A stretch of DNA of 64,000 nucleotides from NCBI GenBank assembly GCA_946409545.1, contig CAMJWT010000008.1:12833-76832 (forward strand), read 5' to 3'. Source of the stretch: RUG12783 sp946409545 (GTDB lineage Bacteria > Bacillota_I > Bacilli_A > RF39 > UBA660). The translations under genes and the position numbers were made by a program. The notes below the pieces were generated by a model, which was not told the DNA's origin, did not search any database, and saw only the letters and a program-made list of their open reading frames with translations. Below, piece after piece: positions 9,721 to 18,310 of the stretch; position 1 is the first letter of the stretch, and every line of letters starts with the position of its first letter.

Positions 9721-10833
9721 ATGCGTTTAGATAGAAAGATATTTGTTCTAGGATTGTTTTTCTTCATAGTGATGACTATTTCAGGCATTTATTCTTTATC
9801 TAATACAATTGATAGTATAGAAAATCCCTTATCTATTGCTTATGTAGATATTGAGTTAACTACGGATATAGGTGATTCAGTGGTTTTACCTGGTGAATTA
9901 ATATCATTAAATCCTAAGGTAAAAAACATTGGAATCGATTGCTATCTTCGATTTAAAATAGAATACTTTGTTAATGATACTAAAAAGAATTACGAAGAGT
10001 TATCTATTACAGTTGATTCAAATGATTGGGTAAAGAAAGGTGATTATTTCTATTACAAAGAAGTATTTAAGAGAAATAATAATGTTTTATTGTTTGATAA
10101 TTTATTAATACCATCAACTTATGACAATAAGTATAAAGATAGTGAATTAGAGATTAAGATTACAGCAGAAGCTATTCAAGCTGATAATTTTAATCAAGAT
10201 TTAAATTCAAATTCACCTTGGGGAGATGTTCCTATTAAGAAGAAGGTTGAAAGAAATTATTCACTTGATACTGAAGGTACGCAAACAATAATTTATGAAA
10301 ATAATTCAGATCGATATCTAACTGTTGATTCTAAATTCTTTAATGGTTTAGTTAATCTAAAACCAGGAGATGTTAAAACTGATTATATTAATGTAGATAA
10401 TACTAGCAAAGGTAAACTTGCATTATATTTAAAAGTAGAATCAGATATTACATATCAAGTTGAAAAAGAGTTATTAGAAACAATTAAGTTAACTATTACT
10501 GATAGTTCAAATAACACTTTGTATGACGGACCATTATTAAATAGTGTTAATAACTATCTAAAGACTTATAATAAAAATGAAAAAGATAAGTTAACATTAA
10601 AAATTAGTGTTCCACATGATGTAGATAACGAATATAGTGGTTTGTTATCAAAGATAATTTGGAGTTTATCATGTGAAGAAGAAAATGTCCCAGTACCAAA
10701 AACAGGAGACGAAAAATTAGATGTGTCTATTAAAATGTTTATTCTTTCATTTATTGGATTTATAATGTGTTTAATATTTGGAAAAATGAATAATGATAGA
10801 GAAGAAAAAATAAGAAAGAAAGAGGAGAATTAA
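9721..10833 (+). CDS. Secreted protein with VPKTG-type sorting signal, partner of the TasA-like fibre protein
   Basis: About 370 residues from ATG 9721. The signal peptide is MRLDRKIFVLGLFFFIVMTISG, and the C-terminus reads VPVPKTGDEK, a hydrophobic helix and a basic tail, i.e. an LPxTG-like anchor variant. The body has a Greek-key-like start (IELTTDIGDSVVLPGELISLNPKVKNIG) like SipW-dependent fibre proteins. An upstream in-frame ATG exists at 9658 but lies before the TATAAT at 9672-9677, so it is unlikely. The AGGAGG at 9696-9701 is 19 nt from ATG 9721, an oddly long spacing. First gene of the TasA/SipW-like operon; it may anchor the fibre to the wall, as TapA does in Bacillus by another means. 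Confidence 0.7.
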   Translation: MRLDRKIFVLGLFFFIVMTISGIYSLSNTIDSIENPLSIAYVDIELTTDIGDSVVLPGELISLNPKVKNIGIDCYLRFKIEYFVNDTKKNYEELSITVDSNDWVKKGDYFYYKEVFKRNNNVLLFDNLLIPSTYDNKYKDSELEIKITAEAIQADNFNQDLNSNSPWGDVPIKKKVERNYSLDTEGTQTIIYENNSDRYLTVDSKFFNGLVNLKPGDVKTDYINVDNTSKGKLALYLKVESDITYQVEKELLETIKLTITDSSNNTLYDGPLLNSVNNYLKTYNKNEKDKLTLKISVPHDVDNEYSGLLSKIIWSLSCEEENVPVPKTGDEKLDVSIKMFILSFIGFIMCLIFGKMNNDREEKIRKKEEN

Positions 10834-11442
10834 ATGAAGAAAAGAAAATTATTATTAGCTGCCATTGCTTTACTATTAGTATTTGGAATTGGTAGCACAA
10901 TTGCATATTTAACTGATACAGAATCACAAACAAACGTATTTACAATGGGTAAGGTTGATATTACATTAAGTGAAGGAAATTGGAATGCCAATAATGCAAA
11001 AGGTATGGTTCCAGGACAAACTGTTGTAAAGGAACCAACTATTACAAATGTTGGAGAATCAAAAGCTTATGTATTTATTCAAGTTGTTGAACCTTGCGTA
11101 AATGGTAAAAAAGTATTTGATTATACAGTAAATACTGGATGGGTACCAAAAGATGGTACAGCTGCTGCTTGTGCTGCTGACTCAGATAGTGATATCACAA
11201 CAGTTTATGCTTATGGATCTGCTAGTGCAATGACTGTTACTCAAAAAAATGATGTAACTGCAAAATTATTTGATAATGTTACTTTAAATACAACTTTAAA
11301 TACAACTGATTTAGATGAATTAAGTGCAAGAGATACAACTAATCATGAAGTTAATGTTGTTGTAACAGGATATGGAATTCAAAGTGAAAATTTAGGAGCA
11401 ACAACACCAACAGCTGTTTGGGCAAAATATTCTTCTAACTAA
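10834..11442 (+). CDS. TasA/camelysin-like SipW-dependent secreted fibre protein
   Basis: 202 residues. The N-terminus MKKRKLLLAAIALLLVFGIG-STIAYLTDTE is the typical SipW-type signal peptide, with a TxAYLTD box right after the hydrophobic core. It is followed by FTMGKVDITLSEGNW and a KEPTITNVGESKAYVFIQV segment typical of TasA/CalY-type proteins. Family members polymerise into extracellular matrix fibres or act as camelysin-type surface proteins. RBS AGAGGAG; the start follows the previous stop directly. The adjacent ER-type signal peptidase is its probable processing enzyme. Confidence 0.85.
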   Translation: MKKRKLLLAAIALLLVFGIGSTIAYLTDTESQTNVFTMGKVDITLSEGNWNANNAKGMVPGQTVVKEPTITNVGESKAYVFIQVVEPCVNGKKVFDYTVNTGWVPKDGTAAACAADSDSDITTVYAYGSASAMTVTQKNDVTAKLFDNVTLNTTLNTTDLDELSARDTTNHEVNVVVTGYGIQSENLGATTPTAVWAKYSSN

Positions 11443-11458
11443 TTAATGATTTAGAGTT

Positions 11459-11941
11459 ATGAAAGCAATAAAGAATATAATCGATATTGTATTAACATTA
11501 GTCATAGTTATTTGCGTTGCCGTTGGTGGATTATATTTATTTAATATAAAACCTTATGTTGTTTTATCTGGTTCTATGGAACCTGAGATACATACTGGAA
11601 GTTTGGCTTTTATTGATCATAGTGCTAAATTTGATGATATTAGAGAAAATGACATTATTGCCTTTAATTTAAATGGTACGATGGTTACTCATAGAGTAGC
11701 AGAAGTAAATGCTCAAGGTTTAATAACCAAAGGTGATGCCAATTCAACTGTTGATGGTGGAGTTGTAACAGCAGAGAATTTTGTTGGGAAGACATTATTT
11801 AGTGTTCCTAAGGTTGGATATCTTGTAAAAGTTATTCAATCAAAAAATGGGAAGATCATTTTTATAGCAGGTATCGTTCTTATGTTTGTATTATCATTTA
11901 TTGGTGATAACAAAGAAAAACCTGATTATATAAAACAGTAA
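11459..11941 (+). CDS. sipW: ER-type (SipW-like) signal peptidase I
   Basis: 160 residues with an N-terminal membrane helix, the catalytic box VVLSGSMEPEI (Ser39), MVTHRVAEV (His78 replacing the Lys of bacterial-type enzymes), and a C-terminal membrane helix. The Ser/His arrangement defines the ER/archaeal/SipW class, which processes TasA-like precursors. Its position 16 bp after the TasA-like gene strongly supports that job. A second enzyme of the same class is encoded at 48402. Confidence 0.88.
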   Translation: MKAIKNIIDIVLTLVIVICVAVGGLYLFNIKPYVVLSGSMEPEIHTGSLAFIDHSAKFDDIRENDIIAFNLNGTMVTHRVAEVNAQGLITKGDANSTVDGGVVTAENFVGKTLFSVPKVGYLVKVIQSKNGKIIFIAGIVLMFVLSFIGDNKEKPDYIKQ

Positions 11942-11970
11942 TATAACTTAATATGTGAATTTATATATAT

Positions 11971-12042
11971 AAAGGAACAATATGCATAATAAGTATGATT
12001 GTTAGAACATTGATAATATACTTAAAATGCTATTGTTCCTTT
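11971..12042 (+). repeat. Long imperfect inverted repeat in the 3' region of the sipW operon
   Basis: The left arm beginning AAAGGAACAATA.GCAT..TAAGTAT pairs with the right arm ATACTTA..ATGC-TATTGTTCCTTT (about 25 bp with small bulges). No T run follows immediately; a separate terminator hairpin lies at 12053-12081. It could be a structured 3' UTR, a small RNA or a tiny inverted-repeat element. The sequence alone does not decide. Confidence 0.6.
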
Positions 12043-12052
12043 CAATAGTAAA

Positions 12053-12081
12053 TAAAAGTCACTTTTTAGTGACTTTTTTAT
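12053..12081 (+). terminator. Rho-independent terminator
   Basis: Hairpin AAAAGTCAC-TTTTTA-GTGACTTTTTT with a T run, before the leaderless-type promoter of the next gene. Confidence 0.85.
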
Positions 12082-12103
12082 TTTATATAGTATAATAATT
12101 AGC

Positions 12104-13123
12104 ATGAATCAAATCGAATTTAGTGAAGTTATTAATTATTTTAAATATGATAGTAAGACTAATATTGAGTTTCGTAACAAATTAGTTGATGTTTTTAAAT
12201 ATAAAAATGTTACGGTTCTTTTTAGTGGAAGTTATTATGCAGCAATTAATGGAAGAATTCCTTATTATGTTGGTAAAGCTCTAGAAGAAAAATATGATAA
12301 TAGAGAATATCACATAAGAGTTGATGGTGGTGGCGACGATTGGAAACTAGATGATCATATCGTTGATGATCAGTATCTTTCGGATATGAAGTCTTTTAGT
12401 CCTCAAAACTATGGAAAAATAAAGTTTGATTTTATAAACCGTGATAATAAAGATAAATTTTTACCATGTTATCATATTGATACTTTAGAAGGGTTAATCG
12501 CTTTCTTTATAGAATATTTAGATATTAAATATGATTATAATGATGTTTATCGAGATATTAGTAATAAATTATATAAAAAGTACCAACAAAATACTAATAA
12601 TATTCAATATAAAGATGGTTATTATGCAACCCTTAATGATGAAAAAAATAATCGTTTAAGAGTAGAACTTAGAGAACTAATTAATAAGTTTGATAGTTTA
12701 ATTAATCCTTTTAATAAAGATTTTGATAGCTTATTTGATATATTTAAAATAAAATATGATCCTGATGGAATAAAAATGACTATTGATGAAAATGAACTTT
12801 TTTCATCACAACCAGGTAATAATTTTAGTTATCGACTAAAATATATGGTTAATCCTGATTCATCATATTTCTTTAGTCATTATTTTGAAGATGGTAGTGA
12901 AAAGTTTGTTATTGCATATCATGGTGAAGATAAAAATGATGATTATCATATGTTTTATGATTTAACTAATAATACTATTATGAGAAGACCATATAGTAAC
13001 AATGAAAGTCTTACAGATAATGATCTTATGTTTCTTATTGAAGAATTAAAAAACGGTATTTATATTTTAGAAAACATCGTATATCAAGGCAATAAAAGAT
13101 TAATTAAATGTTGTAATAAATAA
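12104..13123 (+). CDS. Hypothetical protein, 339 aa
   Basis: I do not recognise the family. It is a soluble protein with no signal or membrane segment, rich in Tyr, Asp and Asn. Conspicuous segments are VTVLFSGSYYAAINGRIPYYVGKALEEKY, HIRVDGGGDDWKLDDHI, and a C-terminal region YFFSHYFEDGSEKFVIAYHGEDKNDDYHMFYD. TATAAT at about 12091-12096 stands only 7-8 bases before ATG and no Shine-Dalgarno is visible, so the mRNA may be leaderless. The thioredoxin gene follows after about 30 bp. Confidence 0.7.
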   Translation: MNQIEFSEVINYFKYDSKTNIEFRNKLVDVFKYKNVTVLFSGSYYAAINGRIPYYVGKALEEKYDNREYHIRVDGGGDDWKLDDHIVDDQYLSDMKSFSPQNYGKIKFDFINRDNKDKFLPCYHIDTLEGLIAFFIEYLDIKYDYNDVYRDISNKLYKKYQQNTNNIQYKDGYYATLNDEKNNRLRVELRELINKFDSLINPFNKDFDSLFDIFKIKYDPDGIKMTIDENELFSSQPGNNFSYRLKYMVNPDSSYFFSHYFEDGSEKFVIAYHGEDKNDDYHMFYDLTNNTIMRRPYSNNESLTDNDLMFLIEELKNGIYILENIVYQGNKRLIKCCNK

Positions 13124-13155
13124 AAAAATTAGATATTATTTAAATGGAGGATAAA

Positions 13156-13449
13156 ATGAGTAAAAAGATAGATAAAAAAGAATTTGATGAAGTAATTAAA
13201 AGTGAAAAAGTTGTTCTTGTAGACTTTTATGCTGATTGGTGTGGACCATGTAGAATGTTAGGTCCTATTATGGATGAAATTAGTAAAGAACATGATGTAT
13301 ATAAAATAAATGTTGATGAAGAAGAAGAACTTGCTGCTTCTTTTGGTATTATGTCTATACCATGTGTTGTTTTCTTTAAAGAAGGAAAAGAAGTAAATAG
13401 ATTTGTTGGACTTCGTTCTAAAACTGAAATTTTAGATATGTTAAAGTAG
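13156..13449 (+). CDS. trxA: Thioredoxin
   Basis: 97 residues from ATG 13156, which has a GGAGG at 13146 with good spacing; an in-frame ATG at 13144 lies before that RBS and is rejected. The active site VDFYADWCGPCRMLGPI and the cis-Pro loop SIPCVVFF are intact; the Cys just after the cis-Pro is less usual. Reduces protein disulfides in the cytoplasm, taking electrons from the thioredoxin reductase encoded 6 bp downstream. Confidence 0.95.
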   Translation: MSKKIDKKEFDEVIKSEKVVLVDFYADWCGPCRMLGPIMDEISKEHDVYKINVDEEEELAASFGIMSIPCVVFFKEGKEVNRFVGLRSKTEILDMLK

Positions 13450-13455
13450 GTTATT

Positions 13456-14340
13456 ATGTATGATATTATAATTATTGGTGCTGGACCCAGTGGAATGACG
13501 GCGGCTTTATATGCATTACGAGCTAATAAAAAAGTTTTAGTACTTGAAGCTTTAACATATGGTGGCCAAATTATTAATACTTTAAGAATAGATAATTATC
13601 CAGCGGCTCCGCATATAAGTGGAGTTGACTTTGCAACTAATTTATATAATCAAATTATGGAAATGGGTTGTGAATTTAAATTTGAAAAAGTAGTCAATAT
13701 AAAAGATCATACTGTTATAACAAATGAAAATAAATATGATGGACGTGCCATTATTATTGCAACTGGTGCAACTAATAAAAAGTTAGGTCTTCCTCTTGAA
13801 GATAAGTTTATAGGTAGAGGTATATCTTACTGTGCAACTTGTGATGGTAATTTCTATAAAGGAAAAGTTGTTGCGGTTAATGGTGGTGGTAATACGGCTA
13901 TTGAAGATGCAATCTATTTATCAAACATTTGTTCTAAAGTATATTTGATCCATCGAAGAGATGAATTTAGAGCAAGTGAAGTAACTGTTGATGAGTTAAA
14001 AAACAAAGAAAACGTTGAATTTATTCTTAATAGTCAAATAACAAGTCTTGTTGGTAATGATAAACTAGAAAAAATAATTATTAACAATGATCGTGAATTA
14101 GTTATTGATGGCTTATTTGTTGCTATTGGACAAGTACCTGAAACAAATAATTTCACTAATGGTTTAAATCTTGATGAAAGTGGTTATATTGTATCAGATG
14201 ATATGAAAACAGATATTCCTGGTCTTTATGTATGTGGTGATGTAAGAAGTAAATCTCTTCGTCAGTTAACAACAGCTATTAGTGATGGAGCTATTGCAGC
14301 AACTTGTGCGATTAATGATATTAATAATAAAATAATATAA
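13456..14340 (+). CDS. trxB: Thioredoxin reductase
   Basis: 294 residues, about the normal length. FAD-binding GAGPSGMTAALYALRA at the N-terminus, redox site CATCDG, NADPH-binding GGGNTAIEDAIYL with the HRRDEFRAS loop, and the C-terminal FAD motif GLYVCGDVRSKSLRQLTTAISDG. It passes electrons from NADPH to the thioredoxin encoded immediately upstream. A terminator follows. Confidence 0.95.
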   Translation: MYDIIIIGAGPSGMTAALYALRANKKVLVLEALTYGGQIINTLRIDNYPAAPHISGVDFATNLYNQIMEMGCEFKFEKVVNIKDHTVITNENKYDGRAIIIATGATNKKLGLPLEDKFIGRGISYCATCDGNFYKGKVVAVNGGGNTAIEDAIYLSNICSKVYLIHRRDEFRASEVTVDELKNKENVEFILNSQITSLVGNDKLEKIIINNDRELVIDGLFVAIGQVPETNNFTNGLNLDESGYIVSDDMKTDIPGLYVCGDVRSKSLRQLTTAISDGAIAATCAINDINNKII

Positions 14341-14361
14341 AGACAGCAATGTCTTTTTTTT
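14339..14361 (+). terminator. Rho-independent terminator after trxB
   Basis: Small hairpin AAAGACAGCAATGTCTTT with a T run. The TATAAT promoter of uvrC lies just downstream. Confidence 0.75.
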
Positions 14362-14389
14362 ATGTTATAATACTTACGAAGGAGGCCTT

Positions 14390-16153
14390 ATGTTTAGTGA
14401 AAAATTAAGTTTAGTACCAGAACTTCCAGGAAGTTATCAAATGAAAGATAAAGATGGTATTATTATCTATGTTGGTAAAGCTAAAAACTTAAAAAGAAGA
14501 CTTAAAAGTTATTTTACAAGAACGGTTACTGGTAAAACTAAAGTATTAGTATCTAATATCGCTGATTTTGAATATATTGTAACTAGTAGTGAACTAGAAA
14601 GCTTAATTCTAGAGATAACTTTAATTAAAAAATATAATCCTAAATATAATGTTCTTCTAAAAGACGATAAAAGTTATCCTTATATTGAATTAACTAATGA
14701 AAAATATCCAACTTTAAAAGTTGTTCGTAATGTTAAAATAAAAAAGAATAAAAATAATCTTTTTGGCCCATATCCTAACGTAGGTTCTGCTAAAAGAACA
14801 GTTAATATGTTAAATAGACTATATCCATTAAGAAAATGCGATAAGTTAAAAAAAGATGTATGTCTATATTATCATTTAGGAGAATGTCTTGGTTATTGTA
14901 AATACAATATTCCTTTTGAAAAGACTAATCAAATGTATAAAGAAATTAAAGATTTCTTAAATGGTAATAATAATGTTATTGAAAATAAAATAAAAGTTGA
15001 GATGCAAAAATGTAGTGATGCCATGAACTTTGAAAAAGCTCTAGAATATAAGAATATGCTTAATGATATTAAAGTTACATTAACGGATCAAAAAATTAGT
15101 TTAAATAAAGATTATAATTTTGATTTATTTAATTATTATCAAAATAATAACTTCTTATCAATTCAAGTATTCTTTATAAGAAGTGGTGTACTCTTTGGTA
15201 GAGAACAAAAGATTATAAATACTTTTAGTGACGGTAATGAAGCTTTGACAGAATACATTATCAAATTTTATGAACATAATGTTTTACCAAAAGAAATAAT
15301 TGTGCCAAGTGATATTGATTATAATTTATTAAGTGAATATTTTAATACAACTGTTAGTACTCGTGAAAAAGGTGATATTAAAAAATTACTTGATTTAGCA
15401 CATGAAAACGCTAAGATTCATCTTGATGAACATTTTGAAGAATTAAATAGAGATTTAGTAAAAAGAGAAGAAGCGATTAATGAACTAAGCAAGCTCCTTG
15501 GTGGTGTTAAAGTTAATCGTATGGAATCATTTGATAACTCTCATCTTTTTGGAACATATTATGTTTGTGGTATGGTTGTTTTTGATGATTTTATACCACT
15601 TCGAAATGAATATCGTAAGTTTAAAGTTGATGTTAGTGTTAAAGATGATTTATCAGCAATGAGAGAAGTTGTATATAGAAGATATTATCGTGTTTTGATG
15701 GAAAACTTAGTTAAACCTGATTTAATAGTAGTCGATGGTGGAGAACTTCAAGTTAATGTTGTTAAAGAAATTATTGATGACTTGAACTTAGGTATTAATA
15801 TAATTGGTTTAAAAAAAGATAATCATCATAAAACAAGTACCATTATTGATCGTAATTTAAATGAGATTAATATTGATTCTCATAGTAACTTATTTTTGTA
15901 TCTTGCAAATATTCAAGAAGAAGTTCATAGATATGCCATAACATATCATCGTGAGATTAAAAATAAAGGTATGTTATCAAGTATTCTTGAACTTGTTCCT
16001 GGTATTGGTGAATCAAGAAGAAAAGATTTATTAAGAAAGTTTTCTTCACTTAAAAAGATTAGAGAAGCAAGTGTCTCTGAACTTAGTGAAGTCCTACCTA
16101 ATGACGTTGCTAAAAGTTTATATGATTATTTAAAAGATAATTGCGAAGAATAG
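14390..16153 (+). CDS. uvrC: UvrABC excinuclease subunit C
   Basis: 587 residues. N-terminal GIY-YIG nuclease (GSYQMKDKDGIIIYVGKAKNLKRRLKSYF), Cys cluster CDKLKKDVCLYYHLGECLGYC, UVR motif (MNFEKALEYKNML), C-terminal RNase H-like nuclease (ESFDNSHLFGTYYVCGMVVF, VDGGELQVN) and helix-hairpin-helix (LELVPGIGESRRKDLLRKF). Makes the two incisions of nucleotide excision repair with UvrAB. Short 5' UTR with AAGGAGG just after TATAAT. Confidence 0.96.
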   Translation: MFSEKLSLVPELPGSYQMKDKDGIIIYVGKAKNLKRRLKSYFTRTVTGKTKVLVSNIADFEYIVTSSELESLILEITLIKKYNPKYNVLLKDDKSYPYIELTNEKYPTLKVVRNVKIKKNKNNLFGPYPNVGSAKRTVNMLNRLYPLRKCDKLKKDVCLYYHLGECLGYCKYNIPFEKTNQMYKEIKDFLNGNNNVIENKIKVEMQKCSDAMNFEKALEYKNMLNDIKVTLTDQKISLNKDYNFDLFNYYQNNNFLSIQVFFIRSGVLFGREQKIINTFSDGNEALTEYIIKFYEHNVLPKEIIVPSDIDYNLLSEYFNTTVSTREKGDIKKLLDLAHENAKIHLDEHFEELNRDLVKREEAINELSKLLGGVKVNRMESFDNSHLFGTYYVCGMVVFDDFIPLRNEYRKFKVDVSVKDDLSAMREVVYRRYYRVLMENLVKPDLIVVDGGELQVNVVKEIIDDLNLGINIIGLKKDNHHKTSTIIDRNLNEINIDSHSNLFLYLANIQEEVHRYAITYHREIKNKGMLSSILELVPGIGESRRKDLLRKFSSLKKIREASVSELSEVLPNDVAKSLYDYLKDNCEE

Positions 16154-16175
16154 TATATTATTATATAATTATGGT

Positions 16176-16688
16176 ATGAATAGAATGAAATATGAAGTAA
16201 AAAGTTATTATAAAAGTATCCATGAAATTAACTTTAATAGATTAAAAGAAAAAGGTATTAAGTTATTGATTATTGATTTAGATAATACTTTAGGAACGGT
16301 TAAAGAAAAAGTAATATCAAAAGAGAAAGAAGACTTAATTCTTGAATTAAAAAAAGATTTTACTATTGTTGTAGCTTCTAATAATAGTAGAATTAGAGTA
16401 TCTCTTTTCTTACATGGTATATGTGATTATATTTGTTTAGCATTAAAGCCTACCAAGAGATTATATCGAATTATTAAAAGAAGATATCACTTGGAAGGAA
16501 AAGATTGTGCAATAATTGGGGATCAGTTTGTAACAGATATTAGATTAGGTAATAAAGTTGGTTTTTATACAATATTAGTTGATCCTATTGGTAAAGATGG
16601 AAAAGTATCATTTTTTAATCGATTAATAGAAAAAAGAATAAAAGATAAAATCCAATTTAAGGATGGTGAATATTTTGAGAAAGATTAA
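16176..16688 (+). CDS. yqeG: YqeG-family HAD-type phosphatase
   Basis: 170 residues. HAD motif I LLIIDLDNTLGT, motif II VVASNNSR, Lys in LALKPTKR and motif III IIGDQFVTDIRLGNKVG. YqeG (HAD subfamily IIIA) characteristically precedes the YqeH GTPase in Firmicutes, as here. TATAAT at about 16163-16168 sits next to the start, so the transcript may be nearly leaderless; Met at 16185 is an alternative start. It overlaps yqeH. Confidence 0.88.
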   Translation: MNRMKYEVKSYYKSIHEINFNRLKEKGIKLLIIDLDNTLGTVKEKVISKEKEDLILELKKDFTIVVASNNSRIRVSLFLHGICDYICLALKPTKRLYRIIKRRYHLEGKDCAIIGDQFVTDIRLGNKVGFYTILVDPIGKDGKVSFFNRLIEKRIKDKIQFKDGEYFEKD

Positions 16689-17679
16689 ACATTGTGAGGG
16701 TTGCGGTGTTAAATTACAAGATGAAAATATTTTAAATATTGGTTACACAACAAATTTAAATAATGATCTTTGTATGCGTTGTTTTAGACTACGCAATTAT
16801 GGAGAATATGAAAGTGTATCATCTAATTTAGTTAACTATGAAAAGATTCTTTCGATGGTTAATCGTTCACGTGAATTAGTCTTATATGTTGTAGATGTTG
16901 TTAATCTACCTAAAGATATTGGTATTATTAAAAACTATTTAAAGAATGATATTATCTTAGTTATTAATAAAAGAGATTTACTACCTTGGAGTGTTAAAGA
17001 CGAAAAGATTATTGATTATATTAAAAATCTTGAAATTGATTTTGATGATATCGTTGTTATTAGTAGTGAAAAGAACTTTAATATGGATATTTTGTATAAA
17101 AAGATTACGAAATATCAAAAAAGTGAAAATGTTTATGTTGTTGGTTACACAAATGCAGGTAAGAGTAGCTTAATAAGTAGATTTATTAGTAATTATGGTG
17201 ATGGTAATACAACACTTACGGTATCACCACTTCCTTCAACAACCTTAAATAGAATAATTATTCCTATTAATAATAAAATAACCTTAATTGATACACCTGG
17301 TATTATCGATAATAGTAATATTATTAACTTTGTTGATAAAAAAATGTATAAAAAACTTAATAGTAAGAAAGAGATTAAACCTCGTACTTATCAATTATCT
17401 AGTGGACAATCTCTTTTATTAGGAGACTTAGTTCGGATTGATTATGTTAATGGGGATCGTAATAGTTTAACTTTCTATATCCCAAATGAAATAAAAATCA
17501 GAAGAACAAGTTATCGTAGTGATAAGTTAAAAGATTTAACAGAATTTAATTATGATATCTTATATTCTAATGATTTATGTATTATGGGTTTAGGCTTTAT
17601 TAAGTTTGTTGCTGGTTGTGAAATAAGATTATATATTAATAAAGATGTTGATGTCTTTATGCGAAATAACTTGATTTAA
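16675..17679 (+). CDS. yqeH: Ribosome biogenesis GTPase YqeH
   Basis: About 335 residues. N-terminal zinc finger (CEGC...CMRC), then a circularly permuted GTPase with G4 (INKRDL) before G1 (GYTNAGKSSL) and G3 (DTPG). Needed for 30S assembly in Bacillus. The TTG at 16675 follows AAGGATGGTGA at good spacing; the in-frame ATG at 16663 lies within that RBS, so TTG is preferred. It overlaps yqeG by 14 bp, consistent with coupling. Confidence 0.93.
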   Translation: MRKIKHCEGCGVKLQDENILNIGYTTNLNNDLCMRCFRLRNYGEYESVSSNLVNYEKILSMVNRSRELVLYVVDVVNLPKDIGIIKNYLKNDIILVINKRDLLPWSVKDEKIIDYIKNLEIDFDDIVVISSEKNFNMDILYKKITKYQKSENVYVVGYTNAGKSSLISRFISNYGDGNTTLTVSPLPSTTLNRIIIPINNKITLIDTPGIIDNSNIINFVDKKMYKKLNSKKEIKPRTYQLSSGQSLLLGDLVRIDYVNGDRNSLTFYIPNEIKIRRTSYRSDKLKDLTEFNYDILYSNDLCIMGLGFIKFVAGCEIRLYINKDVDVFMRNNLI

Positions 17680-17718
17680 AGAAAGAAAGTATTATAAAAT
17701 AATTTTGTAGGTGATTTT

Positions 17719-18264
17719 ATGGAAGATGAAATTTTATTAGAAGTTGAAGAAAAAATGGAAAATGCGATTGAAGCATTAGAAAGTAGATTTAAAACAGTTA
17801 GAACAGGAAGAGCTAATCCAAGTAGTTTAGATGGTGTTAAAGTAAATTATTATGGTACACCAACACCACTTAAACAACTTGCAACAATTAGTGTTCCAGA
17901 AGCTCGTCAATTATTAATTAAACCATTTGATAAAAGTTGTTTATCAGGAATTGAAAAAGGAATCTATGAAGCTGATCTTGGATATACACCAAATAATGAT
18001 GGTGAAACAATTCGTATTGTTATTCCTGATTTAACAGAGGACCGTAGACGTGAACTTGTTAAACAAGTTAAAGCAATGTGCGAAGATGCTAAAGTAGCTA
18101 TTCGTAATGCAAGACGTGATGCTATGGATGATGTTAAAAAAGCTGAATTCTCTGAAGACGTTGAAAAACAAATGGAAGATGATATTCAAAAATTAGTTAA
18201 TGATTACAATAAAAAAGCTGATGATTTAACTAAAGAAAAAGAAAACGATTTAATGAGTGTTTAG
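17719..18264 (+). CDS. frr: Ribosome recycling factor
   Basis: 181 residues, near the usual 185. Shows the RRF signatures FKTVRTGRANPSSLDGVKVNYYGTPTPL, LLIKPFDKSCLSGIEKGI and RIVIPDLTEDRRRELVKQVK. Splits post-termination ribosomes together with EF-G. RBS aggtgat. The terminator that follows overlaps the -35 box of the next transcription unit. Confidence 0.97.
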   Translation: MEDEILLEVEEKMENAIEALESRFKTVRTGRANPSSLDGVKVNYYGTPTPLKQLATISVPEARQLLIKPFDKSCLSGIEKGIYEADLGYTPNNDGETIRIVIPDLTEDRRRELVKQVKAMCEDAKVAIRNARRDAMDDVKKAEFSEDVEKQMEDDIQKLVNDYNKKADDLTKEKENDLMSV

Positions 18265-18296
18265 AAGACGTGAATTTGACTTTTACGTCTTTTTTT
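18264..18296 (+). terminator. Terminator of frr overlapping the next promoter
   Basis: Stem AGACGT/ACGTCT with a seven-T run. Its loop holds the TTGACT -35 box of the downstream RNA promoter. Confidence 0.8.
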
Positions 18297-18304
18297 GATA
18301 TAAT
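18276..18304 (+). promoter_or_regulatory. Consensus sigma-A promoter of the large RNA
   Basis: TTGACT (18276-18281), a 17-bp spacer, then TATAAT (18299-18304). Transcription is expected to start near 18311. No ORF with a ribosome binding site follows for over 550 bp. Confidence 0.85.
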
Positions 18305-18310
18305 TACATA

